This document shows, piece after piece, positions 8,971 to 19,390 of a stretch of 20,489 bases of DNA. The position numbers and the translations under genes are program-made. The notes beneath the pieces were generated by a model. The model worked only from the letters and a program-made list of their open reading frames with translations. It was not told the DNA's origin and searched no databases. The stretch lies in NCBI GenBank assembly GCA_003833135.1, contig QZLH01000774.1:1-20489 (forward strand), written 5' to 3'. The stretch comes from Oehlia diaphana (taxonomy: Eukaryota > Glomeromycota > Glomeromycetes > Glomerales > Glomeraceae). Each line of letters starts with the position of its first letter. Within the stretch, counting starts at the first letter, position 1.

Positions 8971-11110
8971 ATGATTAAACCTCGAATTCTTGCTAATAAT
9001 TATAAGAAAATATCAATCATTTTAAATAAAATTAACAAGAACAAAATCAATACTCCTCTTGTAGGTCCTGTTCTTATTGGTTCACGTGCTGCAAAATGGC
9101 ATGTTTCCTCTTTTCGTGAACCTAATTATTGGGATCTAATAGCAACTCCTTTACAAACAACTTTATTTATTAATAAAGTTAAAGAATCTAGAGCATTTTT
9201 TAATAATATCAACCTAATACATTATCCGGGAGGTGGACTAAAACTTGTTGGAGAATGTATTGAACGATCAACAAGTGAGAAACCTATCAGCTTTGATATT
9301 GAGCTTGTCTCTGATAAAGTAGATCTCAGAAACATGAAGCCAAATGTAAATTTGAATAAAGAAGAGAATGTTAAGGAAGATGTCAACAATTCTAAAGATA
9401 ATATTCAAGATGATATTAATAACATTGAATTTGAAAAAATTAATAATATTTGCCCAAAAATAAGTTCTTTGATGATTTTAGAAATGTGTCAAAATATAAA
9501 AGATAAATAATGTTTCCATTAATTTCAAATTTTTTATGTATTGTTGCTCCATTAAAAATTCTTGAAGCTTTGAAAACATCTCATATTAATTGGCCAGCCA
9601 ATTTTCATAAAAATATTGCAGATTTGCATCTTTTGAGAATTTTATTGGATTATAATAAAGTGTCAATTATTCAACCATTATGTAGTCCACAACGTGATGA
9701 ACCAATTGAACTTATGTTAAAGTCTCGTATTAAAGAAACTGAAATTATACAAGGAAAACCAGGTGCACATATCAACTTAAACATGTCCAATGAAGATTTC
9801 TTAGAAAATGAAGATAATCTTTTTGTACAAAAGCGTGTTCCTCATGATGATTTACATGAGCTTGTTAAGTATGGTGATCATCCAATTTATCAAGGTCTAA
9901 AGGATGATCAGGTATAGAAAATTAATTTAAAGATCTTATAAAGGTTATTTATTTATTTTATTGAAATTTTATTTTAATATTAATTGTTTAATAATTATTA
10001 TAATATAGTCTAAAGCATGGATAAAAAAATCCCTTTTTGAAAAACTTGACTATCAAACAAAACTTAATTGTGTAAAAGAAGAAGCAATGGTTATTGCACT
10101 TGAAAGATATCTTATTCCAATGATCTCGGAAAATCAAGAAACTTCTTACAATTTGGCACTTATTAGGATTTGCACTACGTTAACTAAGGGTTGGTTTCGT
10201 CAATTTGCAATAGATAATTATCCTCAACTTATAAATCTTGATAAAGATTTATTATCAATTGCTCGTAATGTAATTGAAAAATTTCCTATAAAACGAAAAA
10301 AGCCAGTTTTATTAACACATGATCCAGAAACTCGAGTAATTTTTGATTCTATTCGTCCATACACTGAAATACTTTCTTTCTTTGATAAATTGGAGTATGA
10401 TCCTGATGATTTTGATATAACTGGAATCAAGATTACTTCTCCTGTAAATGGTAACATATCAGTAACGGCTATTATTACAACTCTGTGTAAATATAATTTT
10501 AGTTGCAATCCATCTGCTAGTTGGTCAGCATCTGTTATCATTTTACCTAGTAAAGAAATGGAAATATTCTTAAGGTAGTTATTATATTTTTATTTTCTGC
10601 ATATTATTTATTTATACTTGTTACTAAACAATTATTTAATTTAAGTAAAGTTAATAAAAATGACGACAGGTATTGCTTTCTACAATTATTTATTTTTTTT
10701 ACAATTAAGTTAATCATAAATTTTTATTTTAAATTCATTTCAGAAATTACAAAAGTTCAAAATATGAACTAATTTCAGATCTTACCACTAAGTATATATT
10801 TTCACTAAGAATTAAAGCAAATACAAGTGGTACTAGTTGGGGAGTAGGAGAAGATATTTGGAAACCAATATATGTTGAAGCTAAATCAGCTGATGATGTC
10901 GCCAGTATACTTGAAATCCCTGGCCTTACTGGTGATTTATTATTTAAGTATGTGTTGGATTTTTTGAATCCAACTTTAGCACGTAATGGAGAGACACCAC
11001 TTAAACATTGGGTTAATGAATTGAAAAGTGAAGGGGCTATTCCAATTAAACCAGAACAACATCTTTGGTATCATGCTTGGAATTATGAATTGAAATCATT
11101 ATTTATGTAG
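8971..11110 (+). CDS. nucleotidyltransferase-like protein, three exons, frame interrupted at 9507-9510
   Basis: Exon 1 is 8971-9911, exon 2 is 10009-10574 and exon 3 is 10744-11110. Introns are 9912-10008 (GTATAG...TATAG) and 10575-10743 (GTAGTT...TTCAG), and both junctions keep the frame. About 623 residues are encoded, but exon 1 changes frame at 9507-9510. Residues 35-58 (LIGSRA...WDLIAT) and 'FDIEL' at 108-112 resemble the GS...DxD...D core of nucleotidyltransferase-fold proteins, including uncharacterised phage and large DNA virus proteins. A D/E/N-rich linker spans about 125-160. The second part contains LHELVKYGDHPIY and EEAMVIALERYLIP, apparently a helical accessory domain. The first acidic position before WD is Tyr53, so catalysis is doubtful. 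Whether the gene is a pseudogene or two overlapping cistrons cannot be settled here. Confidence 0.7.
9504..9512 (+). other. frame break with TAATG stop/start overlap
   Basis: The upstream frame ends at TAA (9508-9510), and the downstream frame begins at ATG (9510-9512) and continues for 134 codons to the first intron. The downstream frame has a stop at 9504-9506, so the two frames overlap only in these few bases. This places the break precisely. Confidence 0.85.
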
Positions 11111-11833
11111 TATCAATAATTATCAAGTATAATTAATAAATTGGTGAATAAAATCAATTTGTCAATTTATGATATGTGTGCGCTGACTAGATCAATAAGT
11201 AATTCTTTTTTTTTTTTTGTTAGTATCGCATTTTTTATTAATAAATATTATAGTAAAAGTAGATTATGATAACATATAATTAGAAATACATAGCAGTATA
11301 TAAACACACTATATATATAACTACTTTTTTTTTAAAAAAAGGACGACCCTATCTAATATTAATCCATTCTAATACCATTTTTAAAAGAGTTATTACTATA
11401 ATATATATATCCCTAGTTTCCCTAAACAGTTAATTACTTCACTAGATCATATCTACAAGTGTATCCTCATATATTAGCGATCAAAATACTATTACTAACA
11501 ATATTATTAACGTTATACTGTATTTTATTCAAAATTTTATGTCTTTCTATCTTTTTATTATTTTTTTTCCCGTTAGCGTTAGATCTTCTGTCTTATAATT
11601 CTATCTTCGCTTGAAATTATTTGATTCAATTATATCATTATTTATATTACAAGAAGGATTTTTCCTTTTCTTATTTTTAGCCGTTATTCTCATATTTTTC
11701 CCTACTCTAAAATCACATTACATCGAGATAACCACATCTTTTCACGATATTTTAAGATACGTCTTTTCCCAAATTTCGTCTAACAACGCAAGTTCTAGTT
11801 TACCTTGCTTTCACTAATTTTACGATATTATTA
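11111..11833. other. 3' flank and gene-free spacer
   Basis: AATAAA polyadenylation-type signals occur at about 11134 and 11147, just after the nucleotidyltransferase-like gene. No confident gene follows. A 30-codon minus-strand frame from an ATG at 11693 has a Lys/Arg-rich start (MRITAKNKKRKNPSCN) but nothing to support it. Confidence 0.5.
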
Positions 11834-12082
11834 TTATACAAACAACAAACCTCTGGTCAATTCTTGTAATTTTGTACACTTTACTGTAATAAACACTTTT
11901 GATGGCTCTTTGAAGAACAAAATCAATTCTCTTCTAATTAATCTAATAATTTTATATTTTTCCAAGGAATTGGGATCACCACTATATCTCTTCTTCAATT
12001 CAATTAATGTTTCCATTAATAATTCTTCTGCACATAAATTTGTTGTGCATGACCAAATATTCTGGACGATTGATGTAATCGA
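11834..12082 (-). CDS. small uncharacterised ORF or exon remnant
   Basis: The first ATG is at 12016, giving 60 residues (METLIELKKRYSGDPNSLEK, then YKIIRLIRRELI...). The frame stays open upstream to a TGA at 12083-12085, adding 22 codons that also look coding (...VQNIWSCTTNLCAEELL). The charged, helix-forming composition (K/R/E/L) is unlike the F/N/I-rich random frames nearby. I do not recognise the family. A TCCAG at about 12066-12070 on the minus strand could be a splice acceptor, making this a terminal exon, but I find no convincing upstream exon. Confidence 0.3.
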   Translation of the reverse strand, partial: SITSIVQNIWSCTTNLCAEELLMETLIELKKRYSGDPNSLEKYKIIRLIRRELILFFKEPSKVFITVKCTKLQELTRGLLFV

Positions 12083-12270
12083 TCAAGTCAATATTTTATT
12101 TTTATTTTATTATACAGTAAAACTGGGGAAGTGAACTACATGAAATAAAATTTCTAAGGTAGTATATAAAATGAAACTAACCCCAAGTCACCCTAGAACA
12201 ACCATCTACTGTGATGAAAATGAATAAGGGTAAAATAAATTTGAGCATTCATGATTATACGTTAAGTAAC

Positions 12271-12763
12271 GTGATCAAAGCAATTTGATGATCACATCTA
12301 AGATACTGCTAATATCACATGTTTCTCTTTGGCATGTGACAATTGCTACATGTGTTGTTCCGTCACAGATTTTGAAATAACGTAAAAGCGTAAAAGAAGG
12401 ATTTGTAATCTTAACCGAATATATTATTATTATTATTTTTTCTTATTCAGATTTTTTTTAACGGCTATACTTAATTAGGAATTTAATTTTTCTTTTTTCG
12501 TTAACTGGTAACAACGATAACTTCTTTAATATTCTTTATTATAAATTTAAAATGAGTTTTGTAGTCATTTGATCATGCATATACTTTTAGTTGCATGTCA
12601 ATTTTTTGACGATTAGCCTTTTCAAGTTTTGTGGCTGTCACACAATTAATGGCGAGATTTTCACGTGACCAATAAATAAATGATTTTCAGTTTTCACCAA
12701 AAAACGCCATCATGGTCGTTCTCACACTCGAATTAATATTCAAAAATTTTAACGGATATAATC
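12271..12763 (+). promoter_or_regulatory. palindrome-rich upstream region of the zf-3CxxC gene
   Basis: GTGATCA (12271-12277) pairs with TGATCAC (12289-12295), and TCACATG (12315-12321) pairs with CATGTGA (12333-12339). A perfect E-box, CACGTG (12662-12667), lies about 100 nt before the ATG. It is flanked by ATGGCG (12649-12654) and CGCCAT (12705-12710) as inverted arms. AATGGCG...TCACGTGA also appears at 16332-16350, so this may be a repeat terminus rather than a dedicated promoter. Confidence 0.35.
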
Positions 12764-14130
12764 ATGTCAAAAGAAGTAATTAACTCTAATGACCAAGATA
12801 CCGCAAAAAATGAAATAGGTAATATCACGGTATTAAATTGTGATAATAATACCAGAATAAATAACTTGGATATTAATAGTCATACTGTAGTAAATAATCG
12901 AGGAGAAAATGATTGTGGTAATATCGAAATTAATAATGGGGATAGTGATATTTATATTATAGTAAGAAAGTTGAAAGAAAGCAAATTGGAAGAAAGCAAT
13001 ACTACGCTCACATCAGGTGGTTGGGATGATAGCAACGCCACAGTGAGAAAATTGGAAGAAAGCAGTACCAAAGTCATAATGAGTGGTCTGAACACCTCAA
13101 TTATTAATTGGGAAGAAAGTGATACTACAGGATTGGAGACGTATAATAAATATAGAATAAGTAGTGTTTTCACTAAATACAGATTGGGCAGAAGAAAATA
13201 TAGATGGAATGACGTGTGCAAATCGGAAGAAAATCAGGTAGGTCGCTTTAAATACGAAAAAAAAAATTTTCTACATCTTGTTGATATTCGCTTCTTAGAT
13301 TATCGAAATCATCCGTCTCCTAGCCTATAACAATAGTTATAGAGTGCATGGTTATTGGATATGTCATCAATGGCAATGCGGACACAGACCACAGAAATGT
13401 CGATTGATAAAACAATGTGAAGATATGCATAAATTGCAATTCTATAGGAATGGGTGCAAACACGACCCACAATGCCAAGATGGAATCGAATGTCGAAAAA
13501 AATACAACGTAAGGCAATGGCAACGCGAAAACTTTTGTCAACGTGATTGGCGAAAACAGTATGACCAAGAATTATTCAAACAATATTTAGAAGAAATTCC
13601 AAAAAGGTTCGATTGGTTAGGTTTATTCATTCGGATTTGTGATAAACATAGGGATGATAGTGGAAATTTGATTTCGAGTTTCTTATTGTATAACCAAAAA
13701 AATTCGAATGTAGGTCATGAATGCAAATATGTCGTTTTTGAAATTCAAAGAATTTCTACTAAAGTTTGCCTCTCTATAGGAAATGCCTGACATGGAAATA
13801 ATTCGTCACCTAGTATGGAATGATAAGTATAGAGTATTTGGCAATTGGGGATGTTCAAGTTGCCGAAAGAGATGGAGAAGCGCTTATACTTGGATATCAC
13901 TTCAAAAGTTTATAGAGAAAACTCCGGGAAAGCGTTTAAATCGTTATAATAACGATTATATCATACAGAAGTGCAAGAAAGAGGAATGTGGTGGTGATGG
14001 CATTATTTTGAGTTATGAACCTCTAGTAAAATCGGAAGATAATATAGAGCACAAAAGGGATTTATGTGCAAAGTGTCAGAATGGTGAATTCTGTTTGGAA
14101 AGTGGCACCTACTATGGAATTCAGAAATAA
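12764..14130 (+). CDS. zinc-binding protein with two zf-3CxxC-type regions
   Basis: The three exons are 12764-13237, 13299-13709 and 13780-14130 (411 residues). Introns are 61 nt (GTAGGT...TTCTTAG) and 70 nt (GTAGGT...CTATAG), both in phase 0. Residues 1-158 are an S/T/N-rich, low-complexity tail with repeated 'RKLEES'-like words. Exons 2 and 3 each start with a related stretch (EIIRLLAYNNSYRVHGYW and EIIRHLVWNDKYRVFGNW), which fixes the splice sites. The second domain has C320/C323, C360/C365 (CX4C rather than CXXC), C391/C394 and C400, in the order seen in zf-3CxxC proteins (RTP and ZAR1-like families). The first domain is divergent: it has a Cys/His-rich insertion (about 180-235), and its last pair is C-D-K-H. 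A nucleic-acid or protein-binding role is inferred. It faces a related gene tail to tail. Confidence 0.8.
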
Positions 14131-14570
14131 TTCAAACGTAAGGCAGAGAAATTTATGATCGACTTAAATAAATTGTTCATGAGATGAAATTAAAATAAAT
14201 CTTTGCTTATGTTGTAGCAACAATAAATATTGTAATGGCAAATACTGTATAAACAGATATATTTATTCTGTAGGATAATTATTCCAAATTACAAATTTTG
14301 TTAGAGAAATAATTTCATATGGAACGCACAGAAAAAAGTTCGGGCGCCATTACAATTGTATTCCTTTTTTTTCTCTTTATCGAATTGATTTTATTTTATT
14401 TTAGTTTTTATTGATTTTTATTTTTACTATTCTTTTTTTTTCTTTATTATATATATGTACTGTATGTCTAAATATAATTGCAATAAAATATATTGTACTT
14501 TAGGGCTCTAATCAGTTGCAACATAGTTAATAATTAATACTATCAACGTTAATATTTTATTTATTTATGC
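14131..14570. other. spacer between convergent zf-3CxxC genes
   Basis: This stretch contains AATAAA-type signals for the plus-strand gene (about 14223 and 14482), a long T-rich stretch and no ORF. Both genes end into it. Confidence 0.6.
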
Positions 14571-15563
14571 TTATTCATAGAAAACTTTTCTTTTTTTAAA
14601 AAAAAAAAAATCATTTGCAAATTTACCAGGACCGTATGTATCATGAACACAGAAAGCGCCACTCAAACACTTGGCACATAATCCAGCTTCATGAGGGGTG
14701 TCCCGAACTCGATCAGATTTATTATGAGGTTTGTAACTCGAGATGACACAATTGTCATTGTTCTCTTCTTCACAGTTTTTACATTTTTGCATGTAAAAAT
14801 CATCCTTATCTAAACGGGACTTTTCTATAAACTTTTGGAGTGATATGTAAGTATGAGCGCTTTTCCACCTATTTGAGCAACGTTGACATTTCCAAGTACC
14901 AAACACTCTGTAATAATCATTCCATTCTTCTTTCAATTTGATCTCGATAGTAGGTTTTATCTTTTGAAAAAAAAAAATTTTAGATAAAAGAAATTTGTGT
15001 TTCATTTTGAAAAACTGAATCAATTTGACTTACGTCTATATGATCTTTTAATGACTTCTTGTACAAAAGAAAACTCGAAATCTTATTCATTTTATTGCAT
15101 TTTTCGCAGCGTTCGTTGAGTAATTCATTTGAAGTTTCTTTTAGATATTCTTCTAGTGATTCCTTAGTATAGGGACTTTTGCTTTTCCACTCACTTTGAC
15201 ACTCTTGACACCGCTTAACATACCCGTATATATTATATTTTTTTTTGCTTTGAACCAACTGACGGATGATTCTGGTAATCTTCTAATAAGATATATAAAT
15301 AAAAAATTTTATTTTTTTGGAAAGTGAAAAACAGTATGTTGAAATTAATATAACCTACACCTGCATTCTCCTCAAAAGGATGCTTCAAATAGGAAGTTGA
15401 TATATTATTCGTAATATAGGAACGGTGAGAAAGAGATACACTTCTCTTCTTTCCGAAAAGTTTATTAAAATGAGATGTTTTCAATTAAACCAGATAATAA
15501 ATAAAAATATTAAATATATACCATTATTTTTCCGAAGTTTGTAATGAAAATTGGTTGTCCCAT
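14571..15563 (-). CDS. zinc-binding protein with two zf-3CxxC-type regions (paralogue of the convergent gene)
   Basis: Confident exons are 15282-15034 (83 residues) and 14960-14571 (129 residues plus stop), separated by intron 15033-14961 (GTAAGT...CAAAAG). An upstream exon ends at 15359 before intron 15358-15283 (GTAGGT...TTATTAG). Its start is uncertain. The best model is ATG 15563-15522 spliced over 15521-15449 into AAG at 15448, giving about 256 residues. The first domain (KITRIIRQL, YGYVKRCQEC, ERCEKC, ISSFLLYK) has two CXXC pairs. The second (YYRVFGTWKCQRC, QKCKNC, LCAKCLSGAFC) has three CXXC pairs plus a Cys, the full 3CxxC pattern. Intron positions and phases match the plus-strand copy. 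The last residues (DFFFFKKRKVFYE) come from T/A homopolymers and may not be ancestral. Confidence 0.72.
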
Positions 15564-18487
15564 GTTATAATTATTGCGAAATAAAAAAGCTGACATATAT
15601 AAGAATTTATAATTCTTTTAATTTAAAATAAATTTATTATTTATTATAATAATTGTAATAAGCAAGCGTATTAATAAATTTGAAATATACCATCTTTCCA
15701 AATATCGTTGTAAATATTGATTATTTCACTTTGAGAAAGAAAGAAATTTTATTCCTTATGATAGCAGCATACTTTCATATTGTGTAAAATATTGTGATAC
15801 GTATGACATCGGAATTGGTCAATCCAAAATTGTATAAAAGAAACATGTTAATTATCAGTTTTGGTGGATTCTTAATATGAGGGAGATACTATCTTTATCT
15901 ATGATATCCATGATTTAATGTATAAATATGTATTAATAAAATTGTCAATGAAAGCAATTTATTTAACTAGTTTATTAGTGGCGTAGCAATCAGAAGTATA
16001 GTAGTGTTGCTATAAAAACACTTAAGCTGCAAGGACGAAGAGAGGTATGAAATATTATAATTTTTATATTTATTACGTACTGAAAAATTGAAAATGCTTG
16101 ATCTCTTTCAGTTTCGTTTCTTTACAGTCGCAGGTGAGACATGATTTGTTATATAAGATGCGATCCTGAAATCCGTCTATTCGGATAATTCGCCTTAAAT
16201 CCAATCCCGAACTCGGATAACGGATAATTTTCTGGATGCATCATCCGGTACAGATAAATTTAGACTAACCCATCAGACAATCCGTCATCTGTTGGTAAAT
16301 AGTAAGAGAACAAACTGTTTAAAAAAAATCGCAATGGCGGAGTCACGTGATGCCGATATCAGCCAGAACTACAAATGTTCTGCCAATAATGATTAACTTG
16401 GATATCCGTAATTGTATATTGTAAGGGCTATAGTCCGCAGTATTACATTCAATTTAAGTGTATAAATTTGAAGTGTTTTAAATTTGTAACGTCTGAGATG
16501 ACGTGATTAATATATTCTACAGTGGCGGTTGATCGAGAGAGTTTGATTAATTGATTTGATAGGGTAATTCGTATAATGTGATTCAGATCATCAGTTCGGA
16601 GAAGTATTACAAGGATCAACCAGTAATTTCATATTAAATCGTGTGCGAGTAGAAAGTCATATCAAAAATTTTATATTAATTAATAATTTTAGAACTTAGA
16701 AATTCCGTGAAGAAATCTTTTTTAATTGGTTATACTGTATTTAGATTAGGAAATTATGATTTTTATTGGTTCTTTATTTTTTCTTTAAATTGATGATGAG
16801 AGAATTTTATTTAGAATAGCTTAGAAATTTCTTTTCTCTCTTGAATTTTTCATTTTCATATTTATTTTGTTTTCGTTAAGAAACTTGGGAATATTATAAT
16901 TTTATTCAATATAACAAATTATTTTTTTGTAACTTTGATGTGGCAAACGTCTTTACGATGGGGTCAAGTACTACAATATCCAGATAGTACATTTTAACAC
17001 TACGGATTTCGGATCATCACAACGTTAAATTTTATTGCTATATCTATGGCTTCTTCAAAAACACATTTAGGCTTGAATATAGTCTTGAAACCATAACAAT
17101 GATATTATGTTTAAAACAGAAATGCTATTTCCCATAAAATTGTTATAACTATTTGGGAGGAATATTTGCGTCTTCTATAGTGAAATATAGGTTCTTTAAA
17201 TTTCTGGAGTTTTAGATCTTCTATTATCATAAAGAATGCAGTTGAGAAAGAAAGGCAAAATTGTCAGATTTTCGACTCTCTAGAATGAAAACACTTACGA
17301 TTACCGATAATTTTTATAATTTTATATACATATTTGTTTTACTTGATATAATAGAGATGAATTCCAAACAAAATGAATTTTGGCTTAAACTGATAATCAA
17401 TTATTCATTATATTGTATAGAATAAAAAGACGTCCATAACTTTTTTTTTTCCTTTTGGTATAATTCAATTATGCATAATTTTTTTTTCATTTATAACAAA
17501 AATTATTTTTTCTTTAAACATTAAAAAGATGGAAAATGATGGTCAATATGATTCCAATCTTCAGTATTATGTTTCTAATAAAAATGGATCCGGATCCTTT
17601 TATTCGTTTTTTGTTGATTCCTTAATAATTTATATATATGAAAGAGATACATAATAATCAAATAACACGTTCGTTGCACATGTATTTTCTAGAAAAATTT
17701 CTGGTTTTTATCTACATAATCCGCAATCTACGATACATAATTATGAATAAATTATTATGTATATTTTATATTGCTTAAACTGTATAAAAAAACAGAATTA
17801 TATCTTTTAGTCATCACATGAATTAGTCCATCTTCTTCATATATTGGAACAAAAAATTGATTTCTAGACGAATATTTCATAGGATTGATTTTTTCTTTTT
17901 CGGTTATGACTATTGACAAATGACAACGTTCCGAGATATTAGCAAATCTAATTTAATACGTATATGGTTCCTCATGTAACTGTGGCGATTACTAAAAGTC
18001 GTCATAGTACATACGCTATCTTCAGCAAATAAATGGTAAAAATTCAACGACTTTTCAAATGTAAATTTATGAAAATTATTTTTATATATATAATATCATT
18101 TGAAATATACCGGTATATGTTAAAATAATATTTTACTAGATTATTTGTAATATTGTTAAACTATGATTAATACATATCCTCTTCTTGGAATAAAGGATAT
18201 AAACAATCTTTATAATGTATACAATCTTTTTTTTTTAATTTGTTTTTAATTGCTGGTAATTTTTTTATCAAAATTTGACTTTGTTTTCCATTTTACTTTG
18301 TTTCTTGAAAATTTGTTCCTATTATTCTTGATTTTCTCATAAAATGTCAAAAAATTAGGTTCACAATCAATTATTAAGTAATTATATTTACCATTTCTAT
18401 TAAGACTTTTTAAACCTTTAATATGAGATTTTTTTGTTTTAACTTTTCTTATATTTTATTCTGTCAAGGATATTATTATTCAATATT
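15564..18487. other. gene-free repeat-bearing spacer
   Basis: No ORF of convincing composition was found. About 16161-16250 has clustered GGATAA words (16183, 16215, 16222) and CTGGATGCATCATCCGG (16232-16248). 16332-16350 carries AATGGCGGAGTCACGTGAT. GGATCCGGATCC, a perfect 12-bp palindrome, lies at 17586-17597. TACATAATTAT...AATTATTATGTA forms a weak hairpin at about 17734-17761. Confidence 0.5.
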
Positions 18488-18572
18488 TGTATGTTATTGT
18501 ACGGACGTGCTTAATAATGATCTGATGTGGAGCGAAGCGCCACATCGTACCCGCCCGTATAATAACATACAA
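18488..18572. repeat. nested foldback (inverted-repeat) element
   Basis: The outer arms TTGTATGTTATTGTACGGACG (at about 18488) and CGCCCGTATAATAACATACAA (to 18572) are inverted copies with two mismatches over about 21 bp. Inside them, GATGTGG (18524-18530) and CCACATC (18540-18546) form a second stem around AGCGAAGCG. It is more G+C-rich than its flanks. It has the shape of a small non-autonomous foldback or MITE-like element; no clear target-site duplication is seen. Confidence 0.75.
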
Positions 18573-19390
18573 TCATCAAAGTTTGTTGCTTGTAATTTCT
18601 AGTAACTTAATATCAAATTTTTGAAATTAATTTATTGACATAATTGTTATAATTCATGTGTTGACAAGTATATCGTTCAAGGAATAAACATCATTAGATA
18701 TCTTGTTATAGGGATTAAGAGTACAAAGTATTAATAATAAAAGAGTGAAAGAATTATTACGCAAACTTGAATGTTAATAATCATAATTTGTTTATGATGA
18801 TGTTTGATACAGCTGATACAGCCATAATAAGATTTTTAATACTTGGCTTGTGCATATTTAGTAAATTATTTTCAATTGCATAATTTTTTTTATTTTCTTT
18901 CATAAAATACTATGTTAACATAATAAATATTCTTTATTTCAATTTTATACTCATATTTAAATAATATTTATGCTCAACGAATATAAAATAAAAATATAAA
19001 TTTAGTTTACTCATTAATTAGGGTTTAATTCAGAAATTCAACTGAAGATTATTTCTGGAACAAATTTAATTTAATTTTACAAACGCTGTTACTTTCATCA
19101 ATAAACTAATATAAATTATAATAAAAAAAAAATTTTTAAAGTTATAAATAGTTATATACAATAATTCTTTTAATTTAAAATTTTGGAAAATGTCTCGTGA
19201 ATCGTGATACCGTTAATGCAGATCAATGAATCGGAAAATATATGGCCCGAGATTGGAGTAATTTCCGCTTTAGCCTTTTTTAGTAATTCATTATAAATAT
19301 AAAAAAAAAAAAAAAAATATTTTTCGTCCATAAAAAAAAAAGATAATTTAATTTTTCTTTTTGAATATTGTATATTACGAAAATAACTTA
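18573..19390. other. spacer and upstream region of the kinase gene
   Basis: This is an A/T-rich stretch with no confident gene. A TATAAATA at 19143-19150 is about 240 nt before the kinase ATG, and runs of A lie at 19300-19316 and 19332-19341. A minus-strand open frame at 19170-19290 is somewhat protein-like (KAEITPISGHIFSDSLICIN) but has no supported start. Confidence 0.45.

Noticed and set aside
10224..10541. 105-codon minus-strand frame
   Set aside because: It is antisense to exon 2 of the nucleotidyltransferase-like gene, whose frame is supported by splicing on both sides.
11611..12134. Two plus-strand frames (68 and 109 codons)
   Set aside because: F/L/S/N/I-rich chance composition; the opposite strand at 11834-12082 looks more coding-like.
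13337..13343. Acceptor at AATAG (13336) for exon 2 of the plus-strand zf-3CxxC gene
   Set aside because: It gives a stop or wrong frame. The acceptor ending at 13298 keeps the frame and recovers the EIIRLLAYNNSYRV stretch shared with exon 3.
12952..13568. Minus-strand frames opposite the zf-3CxxC gene
   Set aside because: They are antisense shadows, and the plus-strand exons carry the conserved motifs.
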